Part shown: positions 59,501-64,000 of the stretch, piece after piece
Numbering within the stretch: the stretch's first letter is position 1
How the letters are laid out: the number at the start of each line of letters is the position of its first letter
Origin: Gadus chalcogrammus
Lineage: Eukaryota; Chordata; Actinopteri; Gadiformes; Gadidae
DNA: 64,000 nucleotides
Direction of reading: 5' to 3'
Assembly: GCF_026213295.1 (NCBI RefSeq)
Contig: NC_079426.1
Location: 21,978,639 to 22,042,638 of the forward strand
The notes under the pieces: model-generated
What the model was told of the DNA's origin: nothing
Databases searched by the model: none
What the model saw: only the letters and a program-made list of their open reading frames with translations
Translations under genes and position numbers: made by a program

Positions 59501-60995
59501 TCACTGTTTGGCTTCCCCCCGCATTACATTGATGCTCTGCCATAACCGAATCAGGCTCGGACCATGAGTAGTCCCAGGACCCACTGACTTCCTTGCGTGA
59601 TATTCAGGCTACCAGGTAGAGTGCACTGTAGCCCATTCAAATAATTTAGCGATAACGTGCAGATTTCATTTACACATTCCATCTACTGGTCAAATTATAC
59701 CTATATTTTCTTTCGTTGATAACAGATGTCTGTGTCAACCGTTTTAATGCTCGAATCGGTTTAAGGTGTATCCAACTCTTATCCAGATGCATTTTGGTCT
59801 GTGCCCATTGAAAAATCGAAGAACTTAAACTAGTACAAATCTCTTCAGTCCTATTAAAATGTGTTTTTTTAGAGAACTGAGTATTGCCAAACAAGGACCA
59901 AAGATGCATTCTGATGAGCAGGCCATTTTCGCCAGGGTAGAGGGTAGGGGTAGGGGGGATACATGAAAAACGAAATATCTACAGGTGTCCCATCAATGAC
60001 CTGGCCTGGTCATTGTTAGTAGACATGATTATTGTCGCTATTAATTCCATCCGAATTTTTTTTCTCAGGGATTTATTTCATAAAAAAGTTTCTCCTTGCT
60101 TTACCTGCCTTTCGTCTAATTTCACTTATTAATGAGTTGTCAAGTTTACGTTGTGAGGCTTATGAGTGCACGGATTTATTTAGCCGTTTACATCAATGTA
60201 TACCGTTGTGGTTGACCCAAGAGAGAGGAATGCTTATCAAATAGGTAGGCATCGGTAGAAGAGAATAAATAAGATCGAAACTTAACTTAAGATCAAACTA
60301 TCACGGTATGATAAAATGCTGAACCAGCAACCGTGAAAAGTTGTGAAGCATCATCGATCGCCTTTGCGAAGCACAACAAAGTAACGGTAGCCGTTGCCAT
60401 TATTTTACGATAGCTTTAGGGGATTGGATTTAAATCAGAATCCACGACACCGGTGCTGATCAAACCCAGTAAGGCCCTTGAAGCCACCTGGCCCGGCTGT
60501 TTATAGCACTCAGGCCTACATAGTAACACATGACGCCATATAACCAACACAATGTAATTTGGCCAGCTTACTTCCCCTCACCGGTGTCTTAGAGTGTTAG
60601 GTTAGTTAACACACACATTACTGGGCCCTGCAATCAACCGGGCCAGCGTCCGGAGAGCCACGAGCTAACGGCTAAAGTTAGCTCACTTAATTGACCATGG
60701 CCATAGAGAGGGCTTTCACATCTTAACACGGAACACAACCGAATGATGGGCCTGGAGATTAACAAGACATGTAAAGGACGGACAGACTGCAGTTAAAACA
60801 TGTGCGAGTGAGTCCATTAGCTGTAATGCTAGCAGCCCATATGGGGAGCGGGTTAGCTCCAGCCCGTCCTGTACCCTCTCCACCGCTGCTAGCAGCAACG
60901 TGCTACACACTGAGCTTTACCTCGATTATCTTTTCCTTTTTCTTCTCTTGGGTCTTTTTATTCGCGCCCGCCGGGGCGGGTTTCTTTGGGGGCAT
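53585..60995 (-). CDS. zc3h15: Zinc finger CCCH-type containing 15 (DFRP1)
   Basis: Eleven coding exons on the minus strand: 60995-60921, 58888-58790, 58598-58496, 58059-57907, 57807-57713, 55515-55333, 55209-55129, 54941-54876, 54786-54658, 54181-54043, 53757-53585. The joined frame is 431 aa (human 426), starting [10 protein letters not shown]. Two CCCH fingers are seen: [19 protein letters not shown] and [10 protein letters not shown] ... [11 protein letters not shown]. The C-terminal half has the DFRP features ([31 protein letters not shown]) and Asp/Glu-rich runs, ending [20 protein letters not shown]. The protein binds and stabilises the GTPase DRG1, associates with ribosomes, and is cytoplasmic. 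All splice sites are GT/AG. Intron 5 holds a hAT copy with a copied 57-bp segment and a foldback element. Confidence 0.96.
55641..56806. mobile_element. hAT-like element in zc3h15 intron 5, partial, inverted copy
   Basis: It begins TAGGGTTTGGTATCGTTTGG, the same terminus as the right end of 29675-30843 read in reverse, and stays alignable to about GTTGACGCGGCAAC at 56806. The far terminus seen in the other copy is missing, and no matching 8-bp duplication of GTCATGCA (55633-55640) was found. Bases 55697-55753 are foreign (see findings). Confidence 0.85.
55697..55753. repeat. 57-bp copy of rbm45 intron 9 end
   Basis: 56 of 57 bases match 50859-50915, in the same orientation. The only difference is A at 50900 and G at 55738. 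AACTATT lies on both sides of the insert (with a TTAA at its right end), like a small duplication. Confidence 0.85.
56934..57115. mobile_element. Possible hAT-like fragment
   Basis: TAGGGATGCAACAACGAATCG followed by ATCGATTA-type repeats resembles a hAT-style terminus. The matching right end was not found, so this is at best a truncated copy. Confidence 0.35.
57214..57242. repeat. Perfect 29-nt palindrome
   Basis: AGTACTGGGTTACT is followed by one base and its exact reverse complement, so the stem is 14 bp with a one-base centre. It lies just upstream of the foldback 57245-57546, both in zc3h15 intron 5. Confidence 0.95.
57245..57546. mobile_element. Foldback MITE with long arms
   Basis: Outer arms CGCTATAAACTTGGAACGAT and its complement ATCGTTCCAAGTTTATAGC (57250-57268 and 57522-57540), and inner arms from GTAGTTCACCCATCAACGCC to AAGTAGATT (57369-57418) against 57457-57506, make almost the whole 300 bp self-complementary. 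No coding capacity. Target duplications were not identified. Confidence 0.85.
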
Positions 60996-60999
60996 GGTT

Positions 61000-61290
61000 G
61001 ACCAGAGGGGCTGATTAGAAGGCTAAGCTATATGTGATATTTTAATCAATGTGTCGTTTATTTTCTGTGAAGCCAGCTCCACTCGGAAGGGCCAATTCGC
61101 TAGCACCACCACTCGTCGTCCGGGACCTCCGAGGCCACATGTGACTACAGTGAGCCTGCTGCTGTTGTGTGACGTCATCACGTTGTCTCCGAGTCTCACT
61201 GACGTCATATTTACCGGTCTTCGTGCGGTGTGATCCAGATGCCAGCCTTCCGAGTTGTAATTATGTCATTTCCGGTCTCGGAGCACTAGC
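61000..61290 (-). promoter_or_regulatory. zc3h15: zc3h15 promoter with two CREs
   Basis: TGACGTCA, the perfect CRE octamer, occurs at 61170-61177 and 61200-61207, 175 and 205 bp upstream of the ATG. An ETS-like CATTTCCGG is at about 61265-61275. The region is CpG-containing, as expected of a housekeeping promoter. The TSS is not mapped. Confidence 0.55.
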
Positions 61291-61845
61291 GTTCCCGTTC
61301 GACTTTGTGATTGTGTCATGAAATTGGCTAGTCGTTGTTTATTGTTAGCTACATTAGCCTCTTTAGCAAACCAGCTCGAAAACAAACAACATACTACAAA
61401 CTACATTGTATTGCACGCACAGCAAGACCTGCAATGCATAAATTGGTGACCGGAATAAAGTAGCAATCTAATCAAGTGTGTAAGAGCATTTAAGAACGAC
61501 ATTAAAATGACCAACGTGGTACAAATACAAAGAAAATAAATCTCTTCACGGGCGCAGCCATTTTTTGAGAGCGTCATCACTGCTCTCGGTACAGAATTTC
61601 CAGAGATGAAGAGAAAAAGGGGGCGTGCCTCCGTGAAATGCCTCAAGAAAACTGGGAGATCAACCGACTTCCAACCCGGAAGGTTGGCGTCCGAGGAATC
61701 TGGAACACACCATATTTATTGGTCGACAATATTGATCCGTGCTGTAGTAGTGGTGTAAAATACACACAATGTACCCCTGAAATATACAATAAAAACTTTA
61801 AAATACAGTATCAAAATATGCTCCACATTTTCTTATGTGTATGCA
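61291..61845. other. Intergenic, no gene recognised
   Basis: Short frames only. An open frame from 61638 runs into the LINE fragment downstream, but its first 70 codons show no similarity to known proteins that I can see and probably arose by chance. Confidence 0.55.
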
Positions 61846-62159
61846 GTGGGATGAGGGTTGCAGACACCAACAGACTTGAAAGACTGATTAGGAGGGCCGG
61901 TGATGTTGTGGGGGAGGAACTGGACACCCTGACGACCGTGGCAGAGAGGAGGATGCTGTCCAGGTTTCAGTCCATCTTGGACAATGTCTCACACCCTCTC
62001 TATGACACACTGGCCCTGCAGAGGAGCACCTTCAGCAGGAGATTCCTCTCACCCAGATGCACCACAGAGCGCCACAGGAAATCTTTCCTGCCTGTGGCCA
62101 TTAAAATGTACAACGCCTCCCTTAGAATGTCAGACACCGTCCCTCTCTGTAATCTCTGA
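61846..62159 (+). pseudogene. C-terminal remnant of a non-LTR RT (LINE)
   Basis: About 100 codons reading ADTNRLERLIRRAGDVVG through AERRMLSRFQSIL, HPLYDTL, SRRFLSPRC and SFLPVAIKMYN match the tail that follows RT in CR1/L2/Rex1-like LINEs of fish. The stop at 62157-62159 is at the expected place. The RT core is missing: this is a 5'-truncated copy. Confidence 0.82.
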
Positions 62160-62231
62160 CCTCAAACAAGGACTATAATTCTTGCACCTTTTGCACAATA
62201 CTGTACAATTCTTTTTGTACAGTGCTGTCTT

Positions 62232-62308
62232 TTGTGTATGTATGTATGTATGTATGTATGTATGTATGTATGTATGTATGTATGTATGTATGTATGTATG
62301 TATGTATG

Positions 62309-62343
<35 letters not shown>

Positions 62344-62356
62344 GTATGTATATATA

Positions 62357-62392
<36 letters not shown>

Positions 62393-62485
62393 TGTATGTA
62401 TGTATGTATGTATGTATGTATGTATGTATGTATGTATGTATGTATATATGTGTATGTGTATATGTATATATATATATATATATGT
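62232..62485. repeat. (TATG)n/(TA)n compound microsatellite
   Basis: Blocks of TATG (62232-62308, 62332-62350, 62365-62443) alternate with TA runs. The Cys/Met/Tyr/Val and Ile/Tyr frames are artefacts of the repeat. It sits within the LINE 3' UTR. Confidence 0.97.
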
Positions 62486-62780
62486 ATGTGTATATATGGT
62501 GTTGTATATATATTTATATTGTCCTTAAATTTTTTATTTGTATTTTTTGTTTTTCTTAGGTTGTATCTTTTATCTTTTGTGTATGTATGTGTATTTATGT
62601 TATATGTATATGTATATATATATATATGTGTGTGTGTATGTATATGTATATATATGGATATGGATATATATGTTATATTTTATATTTTATTCTTAATATT
62701 TATTTATTTATTTATTTATTTGTGTATGTATATCTGGAGTTCGTGACAAAAATAATTTCCCTCTGGGATTATTAAAGTAT

Positions 62781-62782
<2 letters not shown>

Positions 62783-62841
<59 letters not shown>
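62783..62841 (+). repeat. (ATCT)n LINE tail
   Basis: About 14 units of CTAT/ATCT directly after AAAGTATTT, forming the 3' end of the LINE fragment. Confidence 0.95.
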
Positions 62842-62843
<2 letters not shown>

Positions 62844-62845
62844 AT

Positions 62846-64000
62846 GGGGACATGGAGTGAACATGGAGCAGGCCTAGTGGTGGTGGCAGCATCGCTTGAT
62901 AGAGCCTGGTTGATTGGTCCGCAGATCAAATACGCTACCCAACACATGAGGTAGCATTTATTGATAGGGTAAAAATAAAAATGCTACTTTATGGGTTTGG
63001 TAGCGTGTGGTACAGTATGGGTATTATACACCACGTTGCGCATGCGCATGCGCAGAACCACTAGGGAGCACGATTTGACTGAGGATTGGCAGAACACCGG
63101 TGCGACGCACGAGGTTACACTATACCGATATAGCCCCGATTAGATTAGATAGTTTAACATCAACTCTACACTGGGACAATATGAAACCAGGAAGTCTTGC
63201 TTTAGAGACCATGGTCACCCGATTAACCTCCCACAACGGGAATAGTTCAATCTTTTCTGAAAGAATTTGCAGCCCCTCTGGGTATTGTGTTGTAGTAGAA
63301 CCGAATGTCCACCAGGTCGCACTAAGTGCAAGTAGAGCTGAGGAAAGCTGACGATACCGTTTGAGCACCTTTATTACTACAGGTTTATTTATTACTACAT
63401 ATTCATTACTACAGGTGCCATTACTGGTAATAGCTTTGTGGTATAATTCGCATTGCTGGATGTTTAAATAATGATAACACCAATAAGAACCCAATAATTA
63501 TACAATGTGACAAATATTAATGAATAATAACATAAACATGCATATAAATTCTTATCTAGTTATGTATTATTCATTTATTATGAACAATAACAAAAATAAT
63601 AGTAGTAATGAAGATATTAGTAATAATAATAACGATGATATAGTATACGTGAATATTTATAAACTCATACGATACCAATATCCATATATAGTCAGAAAAT
63701 ATCTGCTTTGACTTCAGACTGGATAAAAACTATGTAAAAGCTTTTATCCAAACCTCAGTGCTTTTATTTGTTATCTGGTCAAGAACTGTTGGATGTGTGT
63801 GTTGAACCCTGCAGCTCAGGAAAACACAAAATGGGTGCGACGCCTGTCTCTATTGGGTGCTCACTTGCACTCACTTGACTTCAGTATAAATTTGCTGTTA
63901 TGAGCCTTGATTCTAAGGGCAATAGACAGCATTTACCCGCTTCGTAACAAAAATATCGCTGTCATTGTCAATCCTGCAATTTCCCCCCTAAGTAGCAGTA
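62846..64000. other. Intergenic, hairpin and NRF-1-like palindrome, no gene
   Basis: A hairpin lies at 62932-63006 (ACGCTACCC ... GGTAGCATTT against AAATGCTAC ... GGTAGCGT). It is followed at 63037-63054 by TGCGCATGCGCATGCGCA. After about 63120 the sequence is AT-rich without genes. Confidence 0.55.
63037..63054. promoter_or_regulatory. NRF-1-like palindrome
   Basis: TGCGCATGCGCATGCGCA contains two overlapping copies of the NRF-1 consensus YGCGCAYGCGCR. No transcript is recognised nearby in the window, so it may serve a gene beyond the right edge or be a chance motif within a repeat. Confidence 0.4.

Larger units (their letters stand above)
61846..62845 (+). mobile_element. 5'-truncated LINE 3' end with repeat tail
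   Basis: The ORF2 tail is followed by an AT-rich 3' UTR expanded by microsatellites, then AATTTCCCTCTGGGATTATT and AAAGTATTTATC leading into (ATCT)n. That ending is characteristic of this group of fish LINEs, which finish in a simple repeat rather than poly(A). Confidence 0.8.

Noticed and set aside
61638..61845. N-terminal 70 codons of the 173-codon frame before the LINE tail
   Set aside because: Only the part after about 61846 resembles LINE RT; the leader looks like chance read-through from unrelated DNA.
62182..62746. Frames of up to 174 codons rich in Met/Tyr/Val/Cys/Ile
   Set aside because: Produced by TATG and TA repeats in a LINE 3' UTR.

Overview
The window looks like nuclear DNA of a teleost fish. 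It carries three intron-containing vertebrate genes with fish-like small introns, many (GT)n/(CA)n microsatellites, and a typical teleost mix of mobile elements: L2- and L1-type LINEs, Ty3 and BEL/Pao LTR elements, many hAT-type DNA transposons and a tRNA-derived SINE. All reading was done by eye on both strands; no database search was run.

Host genes all lie in the right third. A somatic-type cytochrome c gene (cycs; minus strand, 41611-43230 including a 5'UTR exon) lies head-to-head with rbm45 (plus strand, 44131-51037, ten coding exons, 480 aa, four RRMs). rbm45 converges on zc3h15 (minus strand, 53585-60995, eleven coding exons, 431 aa, two CCCH fingers plus a DFRP-type C-terminus). The exon joins were read from GT/AG sites and all keep frame. 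No other host gene could be supported; 1-41 kb is gene-poor and rich in mobile elements.

The left two thirds are a stack of nested insertions, several with clean target-site duplications (TSDs). An apparently intact L2-clade LINE (5332-10344, both ORFs open) sits inside a hAT-like element (4407-10618). A Tc1/mariner-like element (13886-15041) sits inside a hAT-like element (13159-15090). A full-length but decayed L1-type LINE (17738-23223, minus, 17-bp TSD) splits the integrase of a Ty3 element (17131-24955, minus, 5-bp TSD GGTAG). A BEL/Pao element (27306-33650, plus) is interrupted in its RT by a hAT-like element (29675-30843, TSD TTTAAGAC), and its 3' end is replaced by a 5'-truncated L2 tail (33651-33957). 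In rbm45 intron 8 one hAT-like element (48316-48948) sits inside another (48285-49833), each with a perfect 8-bp TSD.

I did not find an undescribed gene system. The most unusual signals are two 57-58 bp segments copied from 5-9 kb away, one at the junction of an imperfect tandem duplication (11632-11682) and one inside a hAT copy in a zc3h15 intron (55697-55753). Also of note are long foldback structures (57245-57546, 39597-39686), a 0.5-kb polypyrimidine tract, twin perfect CRE octamers upstream of zc3h15, an unexplained NRF-1-like palindrome at 63037, and a Gly/Ala run in rbm45.
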